Positions 1 through 5,808 of a stretch of DNA of 6,622 bases are shown here, piece after piece; within the stretch, counting starts at the first letter, position 1; every line of letters starts with the position of its first letter. The translations under genes and the position numbers were made by a program. Below the pieces are notes generated by a model, which worked only from the letters and a program-made list of their open reading frames with translations, was not told the origin of the DNA and made no database searches. The stretch comes from an uncultured Ruminococcus sp. (GTDB lineage: Bacteria > Bacillota > Clostridia > Oscillospirales > Ruminococcaceae). The stretch spans positions 1 to 6,622 of the forward strand of contig CAMNFW010000117.1 in NCBI GenBank assembly GCA_946537565.1, written 5' to 3'.

Positions 1-731
1 GTTACGGCTACAATCCGGGCGAGGGAATATATACAGATATGAATGCGATTCGCCGTGATGACGATACGGACAACACACACTCTATTTTTGTAGATCAGTG
101 GGACTGGGAGAAGGTCATAACCCGTGAGCAGCGAAATATAGACTTTCTTAAGGATGCAGTAAGGTCAGTAGTAAAGGCAGTGGCATACACCAAGCGCAAG
201 GTAAGTCTGCGTTATCCTCAGATAGCCGGACATATCTGTGACGAGCCGTATTACATCACAACACAGGAGCTGGAGGATATGTATCCGGATAAGCCGTCGC
301 ACGAGCGTGAAAGGCTTATTACCAGGGAGCATAAAACGGTATTTCTGATGCAGATAGGCGGAAAGCTTGCCAGCGGACAGAAGCATGACGGCAGAGCGCC
401 TGACTATGATGACTGGACACTGAACGGAGACATTCTTGTGTGGGACGAGGTACTCAACGATTCACTGGAGATATCCTCAATGGGTATTCGTGTTGACGAG
501 AACTCACTCAAGTCACAGCTGGCGGAGTGCGGAGCAGAGGACAGAATGCAGTATGATTATCACAAGATGATCGCAGACGGAACATTACCGCTGACCATCG
601 GCGGAGGAATCGGACAGTCCAGACTTTGTATGCTGCTTCTGAACAAGGCGCATATCGGAGAAGTACAGTCCAGCATCTGGCCGGCAGATATGATAGAGAA
701 ATGTGCAGAAAGCGGAATCACACTGCTTTAA
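1..731 (+). CDS. asnA: Aspartate--ammonia ligase (asparagine synthetase A), 5'-truncated
   Basis: Cytoplasmic enzyme making asparagine from aspartate, ATP and free ammonia, with an aspartyl-AMP intermediate and a class II aminoacyl-tRNA-synthetase-like fold. The reading frame is open from the window edge (first full codon at 3) to TAA at 729-731, giving 242 visible residues. From memory of E. coli AsnA (330 aa), collinear landmarks are the YVDQWDWE-like stretch near the left edge, IGGKL, RAPDYDDW, NGDILVW, SSMGIRVD and, near the C-terminus, GGGIGQSR, which corresponds to the class II motif 3 arginine loop. About the first 85-90 residues lie outside the window, so the in-frame ATG at 39 is an internal methionine (the residues before it, GEGIYTD, are also conserved). 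The C-terminus is complete and nothing looks broken. A terminator follows about 50 bp downstream, so this is the last gene of its transcript. The family assignment is very secure. Confidence 0.96.
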   Translation, partial: YGYNPGEGIYTDMNAIRRDDDTDNTHSIFVDQWDWEKVITREQRNIDFLKDAVRSVVKAVAYTKRKVSLRYPQIAGHICDEPYYITTQELEDMYPDKPSHERERLITREHKTVFLMQIGGKLASGQKHDGRAPDYDDWTLNGDILVWDEVLNDSLEISSMGIRVDENSLKSQLAECGAEDRMQYDYHKMIADGTLPLTIGGGIGQSRLCMLLLNKAHIGEVQSSIWPADMIEKCAESGITLL

Positions 732-783
732 AGCATGGGAATGCAGATTGAACTGCAATGGATAAAAAATTCTGAATAAATAG

Positions 784-816
784 AAAAGAACGCTGAAAGA
801 CCGGCGTTCTTTTTTT
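784..816 (+). terminator. Intrinsic terminator after asnA
   Basis: Arms 784-795 and 802-813 form a 12-bp stem (one T.G wobble) around the loop AAAGAC. The 3' side of the stem runs into seven consecutive T (809 is C; 810-815 are T, then A). The A-rich 5' arm makes it usable from the opposite strand as well. It separates asnA from the galactanase promoter that begins 30 bp downstream. Confidence 0.88.
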
Positions 817-845
817 ATCGGCACAAATAAATTCAAAGAATTATA

Positions 846-874
846 TTGACATCAGATTAAAAAGTTAGTATAAT
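846..874 (+). promoter_or_regulatory. Consensus sigma-A promoter of the galactanase gene
   Basis: The -35 box TTGACA (846-851) and the -10 box TATAAT (869-874) both match consensus exactly and are separated by 17 bp. Transcription would start near 881, leaving a leader of about 75 nt. I saw no clear catabolite operator or riboswitch in that leader. The perfect core suggests that regulation, if any, comes from a repressor or from downstream rather than an activator. Confidence 0.85.
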
Positions 875-940
875 AAAGATATAATTATTTCATTCATATT
901 TTATTGCGCAGCAGTTATGCTATTGCCGAAAAAAATCAGA

Positions 941-947
941 AAAGGAG
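941..947 (+). promoter_or_regulatory. Ribosome binding site fixing the galactanase start
   Basis: AAAGGAG ends 8 nt before the ATG at 956. This selects 956 over the in-frame ATG at 917, which has no Shine-Dalgarno sequence and would place 13 extra residues before the signal peptide. Confidence 0.85.
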
Positions 948-955
948 TTGTAAAA

Positions 956-2863
956 ATGAAACTGAAAAAAATGATCGCTCTCACCCTCAGTGCAATGCTG
1001 ACCCTCTCACCGGCATACGCACAGGGTTTGTCAGCAGAGGCAGCTGACAAGGAAGTAATCTTCACTGACTTTGACACATCGGTGAACGATGGCGAAGTTA
1101 TCAGAGGAGTTGATATATCCTCTATAATTGCCATAGAAAATGCAGGGGTAGTATTTCGTGACAAGAATGGAGCTGAGCAGGATATATTCCGTACACTTGC
1201 AGAAAATGGAGTGAACTATATCCGTGTAAGAGTGTGGAACGACCCTTATGACAGCGAAGGCAACAGCTATGGCGGAGGCAACAATGATGTTTACACGGCT
1301 GGTCTTATAGGTAAGCGAGCAGCTGAATACAACATGAAGCTGCTGGTGGATATACAGTATTCAGATTTCTGGGCTGATCCGGAAAAGCAGACCCGTCCGA
1401 AATACTGGAGCAGCCACGATCACGAAACCTTGAAAACAGAAATATACAAGTGGACTAACTGGGTGCTGACCTCAGTCACAGAAGCTGGCGGAGACATAGG
1501 AATGGTGCAGGTCGGCAACGAGACAAATGCACATTTTCTTGATGAAACAGATATGTACAGCATATGTGATCTGTTTGCCAGCGGAGACAAAGCGGTCAGG
1601 GATTTTGATGAAGATATACTGATAGCGCATCATTTTGCGGATCCGTCCACGGGTTATTATTCATGGTATGCAAAGGTGATGAACGAGTGCAGTTTAGACT
1701 ATGATATTTTTGCGACCTCGTATTATCCTTACTGGCACGGCACGACAGAGAATCTGACAAGCGTGCTTAAGAGTATAGGAGACACCTATGGGAAATATGT
1801 CATGGTAGCGGAGACAGCCTATCCATACACCAGTGATGACGGTGACACATTTGGAAATGTAGTATCAGAGTATTCAGCTGATGCAGTTTTCAGATATGAC
1901 ATTTCAGCCGAAGGTCAGGCAGAGTGTATAACAGATGTATTTCAGGCTGTAGCGAACTGCGGAAAATGGGGAATAGGAGCGTTTTACTGGGAACCGGCAT
2001 GGCTGGGAGTATACAACATATCATGGAATGAGCAGAAGGATCTATGGCAGAAGCATGGTTCAGGCTGGGCAACTGACAGTGCAGCGGAGTTTGACAGTTC
2101 TGTGACAGGAGTTGGGGGTTCATCGTATGACAATCAGGCGCTTTTCAGTTTTAACGGTACACCGTTGAAATCGCTGTCAGTGTTCAATAATATATATCCC
2201 AGGAAAGAAAGAGACCTTCCTGAAAGCGGTGAAGTGATCGAGGAAGGACTGTACCGTATAAAGAACGTATCCAGCGGAAAATATCTGGCAGTTGAAGACA
2301 GAAGGGGAAGTATAGGCGGAAATGTGGTGCAGCTTGCAGCGGACGGCGCCTCAGAATACAACAGCTGGTATATACGGTCTGCCGGAGACGGATACTATTA
2401 TCTTTATTCAGCGCTTGACAACGGGAACAAGTATATGCTTGATCTTAGTGACGGAAGACCTGACAACAAGACGAATATTGGAATTTTCACCAACACAGAT
2501 TCCGATGCACAGAAGTTCAAGTTCATAAAAAATGGAAACGGCTATGTGATAGCAACCAAGATTACTGAAGATAAAAGCGCAGTAGAAATAGAAAATGCTG
2601 ACGGAAAGGACGGAGCAAATGCCCAGCAGTTCAGCAGAAACGGAAATGATTGTCAGACATGGGTGCTTGAACCAGTAGAGAGGTTTATAATCCGTGGAGA
2701 TCTTAACGATGACAGCTGTGTAAATATATTTGACCATATAATTCTGCGTCAGTGTCTGGCTGAGCAGAGAAATCCTGATGCCGGAGATATGAATGTTGAC
2801 GGAAAGGTCACAGTAGCTGATCTTGTAAGTCTCAGCAGCAGGCTTCTGGGAAAAAAGATATAA
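956..2863 (+). CDS. Secreted GH53 endo-beta-1,4-galactanase with ricin-type lectin domain and type I dockerin
   Basis: Predicted extracellular, probably cellulosomal, enzyme cutting beta-1,4-galactan side chains of pectin (type I arabinogalactan). The protein has 635 residues from ATG 956. Residues 1-22 are a Sec signal peptide (KLKK, hydrophobic stretch, likely cleavage after AYA). The GH53 catalytic domain spans about 51-412 and starts with the family-typical GVDIS; the clan GH-A acid/base is E189 in QVGNETN and the nucleophile E286 in VMVAETAYP. A beta-trefoil, ricin B/CBM13-like lectin domain follows (about 433-572; YRIKNVSSGKYLAV, NSWYI, QTWVLEPV). The C-terminus is a type I dockerin (about 581-632) with two 12-residue calcium loops, DLNDDSCVNIFD (582-593) and DMNVDGKVTVAD (611-622), both with D/N/D/D ligands. 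The dockerin implies anchoring to a scaffoldin cohesin not encoded here. Monocistronic between its own promoter and a terminator. Galactan specificity follows from family; the lectin ligand is unknown. Confidence 0.93.
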   Translation: MKLKKMIALTLSAMLTLSPAYAQGLSAEAADKEVIFTDFDTSVNDGEVIRGVDISSIIAIENAGVVFRDKNGAEQDIFRTLAENGVNYIRVRVWNDPYDSEGNSYGGGNNDVYTAGLIGKRAAEYNMKLLVDIQYSDFWADPEKQTRPKYWSSHDHETLKTEIYKWTNWVLTSVTEAGGDIGMVQVGNETNAHFLDETDMYSICDLFASGDKAVRDFDEDILIAHHFADPSTGYYSWYAKVMNECSLDYDIFATSYYPYWHGTTENLTSVLKSIGDTYGKYVMVAETAYPYTSDDGDTFGNVVSEYSADAVFRYDISAEGQAECITDVFQAVANCGKWGIGAFYWEPAWLGVYNISWNEQKDLWQKHGSGWATDSAAEFDSSVTGVGGSSYDNQALFSFNGTPLKSLSVFNNIYPRKERDLPESGEVIEEGLYRIKNVSSGKYLAVEDRRGSIGGNVVQLAADGASEYNSWYIRSAGDGYYYLYSALDNGNKYMLDLSDGRPDNKTNIGIFTNTDSDAQKFKFIKNGNGYVIATKITEDKSAVEIENADGKDGANAQQFSRNGNDCQTWVLEPVERFIIRGDLNDDSCVNIFDHIILRQCLAEQRNPDAGDMNVDGKVTVADLVSLSSRLLGKKI

Positions 2864-2870
2864 ACGAAAA

Positions 2871-2896
2871 AAGGCAGTCCAATGAAGGGCTGCCTT
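2871..2896. terminator. Shared terminator between convergent galactanase and pfl operon
   Basis: Arms 2871-2880 and 2887-2896 form a 10-bp stem (one T.G wobble) with a 6-nt loop. Read on the minus strand the stem is followed by TTTTTTCG, a strong intrinsic terminator for the pfl operon. On the plus strand it is followed by the weaker TAGTTTAATT, which may still end the galactanase transcript. It lies 8 bp after the galactanase stop and 11 bp after the glycyl-radical subunit stop. Confidence 0.85.
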
Positions 2897-2906
2897 AGTT
2901 TAATTA

Positions 2907-3146
2907 TCAGAGTGAGCTATGGAAGGTACGGGAGATAACATCGTCCTGCTGTTCTTTAGTGAGCTTAACGAAGTTTACAGCATAGCCGGAAACTCTCACA
3001 GTAAGCTGGGGATATTTTTCCGGATGAGCCTGAGCGTCCAGAAGAGTTTCACGGGTAAAGACATTTACATTGAGGTGGTGACCGCCTTTTTCGACATATC
3101 CGTCAATGAGTTCGATAAGGTTTTCGATCTGTTTCTGATTATCCAT
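2907..3146 (-). CDS. grcA: Stand-alone glycyl radical domain (C-terminal subunit of split pyruvate formate-lyase; GrcA-like)
   Basis: A 79-residue protein that is collinear with the last part of ordinary pyruvate formate-lyase. It begins with the LIELIDGY entry segment (10-17), continues through [10 protein letters not shown] (21-30) and HPEKYPQLT, reaches the radical loop RVSGYAV with the radical glycine at G54, and ends in the usual [12 protein letters not shown] C-terminus. In normal PFL this domain is fused to the core; here the upstream core gene stops just before it. It should therefore bind the core in trans, receive the glycyl radical from an activase, and pass it to the core cysteines. 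Start is ATG 3146, with AGGAGG 8 nt upstream; an upstream in-frame TTG at 3152 is too close to that site. It is last in the operon. The symbol is functional: it lacks the N-terminal extension of E. coli GrcA/YfiD (127 aa) and looks like a severed PFL tail rather than an added spare. Confidence 0.92.
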   Translation of the reverse strand: MDNQKQIENLIELIDGYVEKGGHHLNVNVFTRETLLDAQAHPEKYPQLTVRVSGYAVNFVKLTKEQQDDVISRTFHSSL

Positions 3147-3154
3147 AAACAATT

Positions 3155-3160
3155 CCTCCT
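3155..3160 (-). promoter_or_regulatory. Strong ribosome binding site of the glycyl-radical subunit
   Basis: Minus-strand AGGAGG, a perfect anti-Shine-Dalgarno match, sits 8 nt before ATG 3146. The full-strength independent site shows that the small subunit is translated in its own right and is not the remnant of a frameshifted pflB. Confidence 0.88.
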
Positions 3161-3168
3161 TGATTTAT

Positions 3169-3190
3169 TTATTTTAAGCGGATAAAATAA
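3169..3190 (-). repeat. AT-only inverted repeat between the small gene and the glycyl-radical gene
   Basis: Perfect 8-bp arms TTATTTTA and TAAAATAA around a 6-nt loop, lying in the 53-nt intercistronic gap of the split PFL operon, 10 nt after the 71-residue protein's stop codon. It is thermodynamically weak and has no following T-run, so it is not a terminator. It could mark an mRNA processing point that alters the ratio of core to radical subunit, but this is inference. Confidence 0.4.
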
Positions 3191-3199
3191 TGCAATAGC

Positions 3200-3415
3200 T
3201 TAGTCCTCATCTGAATCAACGGCATTTTCGGTAGGCTGACAGCAAGCGCCTTTACTGCCGGAGCAGTTGGTGCTTTTAACAGTTTCGATGCGAATGCCAT
3301 TGCCGTCGGAATTGGACGAAATATTAACATGACCGCTGCCCTGAGCGAAGAGCTGATCAATAAGCTCAGCCAGCTCCTCAGGGGATCGATCTTTATTGGT
3401 GATGATATCAGTCAT
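3200..3415 (-). CDS. 71-residue unidentified protein inside the split PFL operon, resembling the glycyl-radical entry segment
   Basis: I do not recognise an established family. The gene starts at ATG 3415 with AGGAGG (3422-3427) 6 nt upstream and overlaps the PFL core gene by 8 nt, so the last codons of the core encode its ribosome binding site; translational coupling is likely. Residues 11-31 align without gaps to residues 6-26 of the neighbouring glycyl-radical subunit with 9 of 21 identities, sharing ELID, then G, H and N at equivalent spacing (79-residue protein: [15 protein letters not shown]). It then diverges: there is no RVSGYAV glycine loop, and a Gly/Ser-rich stretch leads to a cysteine cluster (C51, C58, C59, in CSGSKGACC) and an acidic tail. 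No signal peptide or membrane segment. It may be a partial, diverged duplicate that occupies the same groove of the core; role unknown. Codon choice resembles the adjacent genes, supporting a real gene. Confidence 0.8.
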   Translation of the reverse strand: MTDIITNKDRSPEELAELIDQLFAQGSGHVNISSNSDGNGIRIETVKSTNCSGSKGACCQPTENAVDSDED

Positions 3416-5528
3416 TATCTTCCTCCTGAAGCTTATCCAGGTCGATATCGCCGACGAAGACCTGCATATCCTTTCCGAGAGCATCAGGGACTATGGAGAA
3501 GGTATTGGAGATACCGTCCTGAGCGTGGCGGAACGGGAGCTTTGCGACAGAAGAGAGAGAAGCAGCAGCGCCGTGAGTATCTCTGCCGTGCATAGGATTA
3601 GCGCCGGGAGCGAGGGGAACGCCTTGTTTTCTGCCGTCGGGGGTATTACCGGTTTTCTTGCCGTAAACAACGTTTGAGGTGATAGTGAGGATAGACATAG
3701 TTGGAACACTGTCACGGTAGGTGTGATGTTTTCTGATCATATCCATGAAAGTACGAACGACCTTGACAGCGAGGGAATCCACACGGTCGTCATTATTTCC
3801 GTACTTAGGATAATCGCCTTCGACTTCATAATCGACGATGACATTTTTAGCGATATCGACCACATTGCCAGCCTTGTCCTTAATTTCGATATCCTTGCGG
3901 ACGGGTTTTACCTTAGCATATTTTATAGCAGAAAGGGAGTCAGCGACAACGGACAGACCGGCGATACCGGTAGCGAAATAGCGTTTAACATCTCTGTCAT
4001 GGAGAGCCATTTGCAGTCTTTCGTAGCTGTACTTATCGTGCATATAATGGATAACGTTGAGGGTATTGACATATAAGCCAGCCAGCCATTCCATCATATC
4101 CAGGTACTTGTCCCAGACATCGTTAAAGTCGAGGTATTCGGAATCAACGGGTCTGTATTTCGGACCGACCTGAATGCCGAGTCTTTCGTCAACACCGCCG
4201 TTGATAGCATAGAGCAGGCATTTAGCGAGGTTAGCTCTTGCACCGAAGAACTGCATTTCCTTTCCCACTCTCATAGAAGAAACGCAGCAGGCGATAGCGT
4301 AGTCATCGCCGTGAACGACTCTCATGAGGTCATCATTTTCGTACTGTATAGAAGAGGTGTTGATAGAAATTTTAGCGCAGTAAGCCTTAAAGTTTTTAGG
4401 CAGCTTAACTGACCACAGAACGGTCATATTAGGTTCAGGAGCGGTACCGAGGTTTTCCAAGGTATGGAGATAGCGGAAGCTGTTTTTAGTGACCATATGA
4501 TGACCGTCAACATCGACACCGCCGATAGATTCAGTGATCCAGGTAGGGTCGCCGGAGAAGAGTGAGTTATACTCAGGGGTTCTTGCGAATTTTACGATAC
4601 GCAGTTTCATGATGAAGTGGTCGATAAGTTCCTGAGCCTGTTCTTCTGTGAGGATACCTCTGTCGAGGTCACGCTGGATATAGATATCGAGGAAAGTAGA
4701 GGTTCTGCCGAGGGACATAGCAGCGCCGTTCTGTTCTTTAACGGCAGCGAGGTAGCCGAAGTAGAGCCACTGAACAGCTTCTTTAGCGGTAGCAGCGGGT
4801 TTAGAGATATCGAAGCCATAAATCTCGCCGAGTTTTTTCAGTTCCTGGAGGGCACGGACCTGTTCGGAAAGCTCTTCACGCAGACGGATATTTTTGGAGG
4901 TCATACGGACGAGGGAGGTATCTATCTGATGTTTTTTATCGGCGATCAGGATATCAATACCGTAGAGAGCTACACGCCTGTAGTCGCCGATAATTCTGCC
5001 TCTTCCGTAAGCGTCCGGGAGACCGGTGAGGATAGCGGAATGGCGGGCGAGTCTCATTTCAGGGGTATAGGCATCGAAAACGCCCTGGTTATGGGTTTTT
5101 CTGTATTTAGTGAAGATCTCGACAACAGATGGATCCACCTCATAGCCATATTCTTTGCAGGCTTGCTGAGCCATTCTGATACCGCCAAAGGGCTGGAGGG
5201 CACGTTTGAAGGGCTTATCGGTCTGGAGACCGACGATTTGTTCGAGGTCTTTATTGAGATAGCCTGCACCGTGGGAGGTGATAGTAGAGATAATTTTTGT
5301 GTCCATATCGAGGACACCGCCGGCTTCACGTTCCTGACGGGTCAGCTCCATGATCTGAGCCCAGAGCTTTTTAGTGGCATCAGTAGGACCGCAGAGGAAG
5401 CTTTCGTCGCCTTCATAGGGAGTATAATTTTTCTTGATAAAGTCACGGACATTAACAGAGGTATTGCTCCAGCGGCCTTCAGTGAATCCATCCCACTCTT
5501 TTGGATATTCATTTAACATTTGCAGCAT
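3408..5528 (-). CDS. pflB: Pyruvate formate-lyase core (formate C-acetyltransferase) lacking its glycyl radical domain
   Basis: Converts pyruvate and CoA to acetyl-CoA and formate in anaerobic cytoplasm. The 706 residues are collinear with E. coli PflB (recalled, about 760 aa) from the N-terminal WDGF and [21 protein letters not shown], through [20 protein letters not shown] (171-190), [13 protein letters not shown], the catalytic pair C414-C415 in [23 protein letters not shown] (619-633) and [10 protein letters not shown] to [10 protein letters not shown] (678-687). The similarity then ends in a 19-residue divergent acidic tail and TGA at 3408-3410, where the glycyl radical domain should follow. 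That domain is encoded two genes downstream. The break is not a frameshift: the following genes have their own ribosome binding sites and starts. Start ATG 5528 is chosen for AAGGAG 12 nt upstream; ATG 5519 is a poorer alternative. First gene of a three-gene operon. No activase gene is adjacent. Confidence 0.95.
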   Translation of the reverse strand: MLQMLNEYPKEWDGFTEGRWSNTSVNVRDFIKKNYTPYEGDESFLCGPTDATKKLWAQIMELTRQEREAGGVLDMDTKIISTITSHGAGYLNKDLEQIVGLQTDKPFKRALQPFGGIRMAQQACKEYGYEVDPSVVEIFTKYRKTHNQGVFDAYTPEMRLARHSAILTGLPDAYGRGRIIGDYRRVALYGIDILIADKKHQIDTSLVRMTSKNIRLREELSEQVRALQELKKLGEIYGFDISKPAATAKEAVQWLYFGYLAAVKEQNGAAMSLGRTSTFLDIYIQRDLDRGILTEEQAQELIDHFIMKLRIVKFARTPEYNSLFSGDPTWITESIGGVDVDGHHMVTKNSFRYLHTLENLGTAPEPNMTVLWSVKLPKNFKAYCAKISINTSSIQYENDDLMRVVHGDDYAIACCVSSMRVGKEMQFFGARANLAKCLLYAINGGVDERLGIQVGPKYRPVDSEYLDFNDVWDKYLDMMEWLAGLYVNTLNVIHYMHDKYSYERLQMALHDRDVKRYFATGIAGLSVVADSLSAIKYAKVKPVRKDIEIKDKAGNVVDIAKNVIVDYEVEGDYPKYGNNDDRVDSLAVKVVRTFMDMIRKHHTYRDSVPTMSILTITSNVVYGKKTGNTPDGRKQGVPLAPGANPMHGRDTHGAAASLSSVAKLPFRHAQDGISNTFSIVPDALGKDMQVFVGDIDLDKLQEEDND
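3422..3427 (-). promoter_or_regulatory. Ribosome binding site for the 71-residue gene, inside the pflB coding end
   Basis: Minus-strand AGGAGG lies within the codons for the C-terminal QEED of the PFL core, 6 nt before ATG 3415. It fixes the start at 3415, giving 71 residues, rather than the upstream in-frame ATG at 3484, which would give 94 residues. Confidence 0.85.
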
Positions 5529-5533
5529 AGATA

Positions 5534-5590
5534 ATCAGGTCTCCTTTTATAAAGACCGGTATTCCGGCAAAAACCGCCTGAAAACCTGAT
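5534..5590 (-). promoter_or_regulatory. Leader stem that would mask the pflB ribosome binding site
   Basis: On the minus strand ATCAGGTTTTC (5590-5580) pairs with GGAGACCTGAT (5544-5534) over 11 bp with two T.G wobbles. The distal arm includes GGAG of the pflB Shine-Dalgarno sequence (AAGGAG, 5546-5541) and most of the spacer to ATG 5528. The 35-nt loop contains a nested CCGG-tetraloop-CCGG hairpin (5556-5567). Folding would lower pflB initiation. It does not match a riboswitch class I know; the regulatory role is inference. Confidence 0.45.
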
Positions 5591-5605
5591 CTTAAGATAT
5601 TGTTG

Positions 5606-5632
5606 CAGCGAGTGTGAAAACCAGCACTGCTG
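5606..5632 (-). other. Hairpin at the 5' end of the pfl transcript
   Basis: On the minus strand CAGCAGTG (5632-5625) pairs with CACTCGCTG (5614-5606), an 8-bp stem with one bulged C and a 10-nt loop. It begins about 5 nt after the predicted transcription start near 5637, the usual place for a 5' mRNA-stabilising hairpin. The DNA also contains the 11-bp near-palindrome CAGCACTGCTG (5622-5632), so an operator is an alternative. Confidence 0.4.
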
Positions 5633-5643
5633 TTCCTGTTTAT

Positions 5644-5672
5644 ATCATAACACATTGTTGAACTTTTGTCAA
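5644..5672 (-). promoter_or_regulatory. Consensus sigma-A promoter of the split pfl operon
   Basis: On the minus strand the -35 box is TTGACA (5672-5667) and the -10 box is TATGAT (5649-5644) with a 17-bp spacer, plus an extended -10 TG at the correct position. The start near 5637 gives a leader of about 110 nt before ATG 5528. Such a strong core fits the high PFL levels of a fermenter. Overlapping inverted repeats suggest that repression controls it. Confidence 0.85.
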
Positions 5673-5687
5673 TCTTTTTTTTGACAA
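5655..5687. promoter_or_regulatory. Overlapping inverted repeats at the pfl -35 region, one Rex-like
   Basis: Two symmetric elements overlap the pfl -35 box. First, TTGTCAA (5666-5672) and TTGACAA (5681-5687) form a perfect 7-bp inverted repeat with an 8-bp spacer. Second, the 18-mer at 5655-5672 begins TTGTT and ends TCAA, matching 11 of 14 defined positions of the clostridial-type Rex operator TTGTTAA-N4-TTAACAA as I recall it. Rex is an NADH-sensing repressor of fermentation genes in Gram-positive bacteria, so control of pfl is reasonable. The match is imperfect and an AT-rich background could give it by chance. Confidence 0.35.
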
Positions 5688-5748
5688 GACGTTGCTGTCG
5701 GCTAACTATAAACTGAAAAAGCTGTGACATAGAAACGGTAACGGAAGC

Positions 5749-5777
5749 TTGAATAATCGGGAGGATTGTGATATAAT
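5749..5777 (+). promoter_or_regulatory. Extended -10 promoter of the PAS/GGDEF gene
   Basis: TTGAAT (5749-5754) and TATAAT (5772-5777) are spaced by 17 bp, with TG at 5769-5770 forming an extended -10. The start near 5784 leaves a short leader of about 25 nt before the GTG at 5809. It diverges from the pfl promoter; the two -35 boxes are 76 bp apart, and I saw no convincing additional operator in that interval apart from the inverted repeat beside the pfl -35. Confidence 0.78.
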
Positions 5778-5793
5778 CAAATAAAAAAAGAAC

Positions 5794-5799
5794 GAGGGG
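5794..5799 (+). promoter_or_regulatory. Ribosome binding site supporting a GTG start
   Basis: GAGGGG lies 9 nt before GTG 5809. An in-frame TAA at 5806-5808 directly precedes that GTG, so no longer version of the protein is possible, and the next in-frame start candidates lack such a site. Confidence 0.72.
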
Positions 5800-5808
5800 T
5801 GAAGCTAA

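Noticed and set aside
917..955. Upstream ATG at 917 as the galactanase start
   Set aside because: There is no ribosome binding site before it, and it would add 13 residues ahead of a textbook signal peptide. AAAGGAG is positioned for ATG 956.
2907..3415. Split PFL as a sequencing error or decayed pseudogene
   Set aside because: A single frameshift or stop cannot account for it: a complete 71-residue gene lies between the halves, and both small genes have AGGAGG sites and ATG starts at proper spacing. All conserved PFL residues, including the cysteines and the radical glycine, are intact.
3416..3484. Longer 94-residue form of the small pfl-operon protein
   Set aside because: The extra N-terminal residues lie inside the pflB coding end, and AGGAGG is placed for ATG 3415.
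3723..4076. 117-codon plus-strand open frame antisense to pflB
   Set aside because: Same situation as the longer antisense frame: complementary to conserved PFL codons, with no initiation signal and no family resemblance.
4617..5516. 299-codon plus-strand open frame antisense to pflB
   Set aside because: It lies fully inside a highly conserved PFL core, its translation shows no recognisable domain, and it has no convincing ribosome binding site or promoter. It is best explained by biased codon use of the highly expressed minus-strand gene.
5529..5637. ZTP (pfl-motif) riboswitch in the pfl leader
   Set aside because: I looked for the conserved CCGCCGGGC-like core and the associated pseudoknot of that class and did not find it. 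The only resemblance is a short GGCGG run in the loop of the leader stem.
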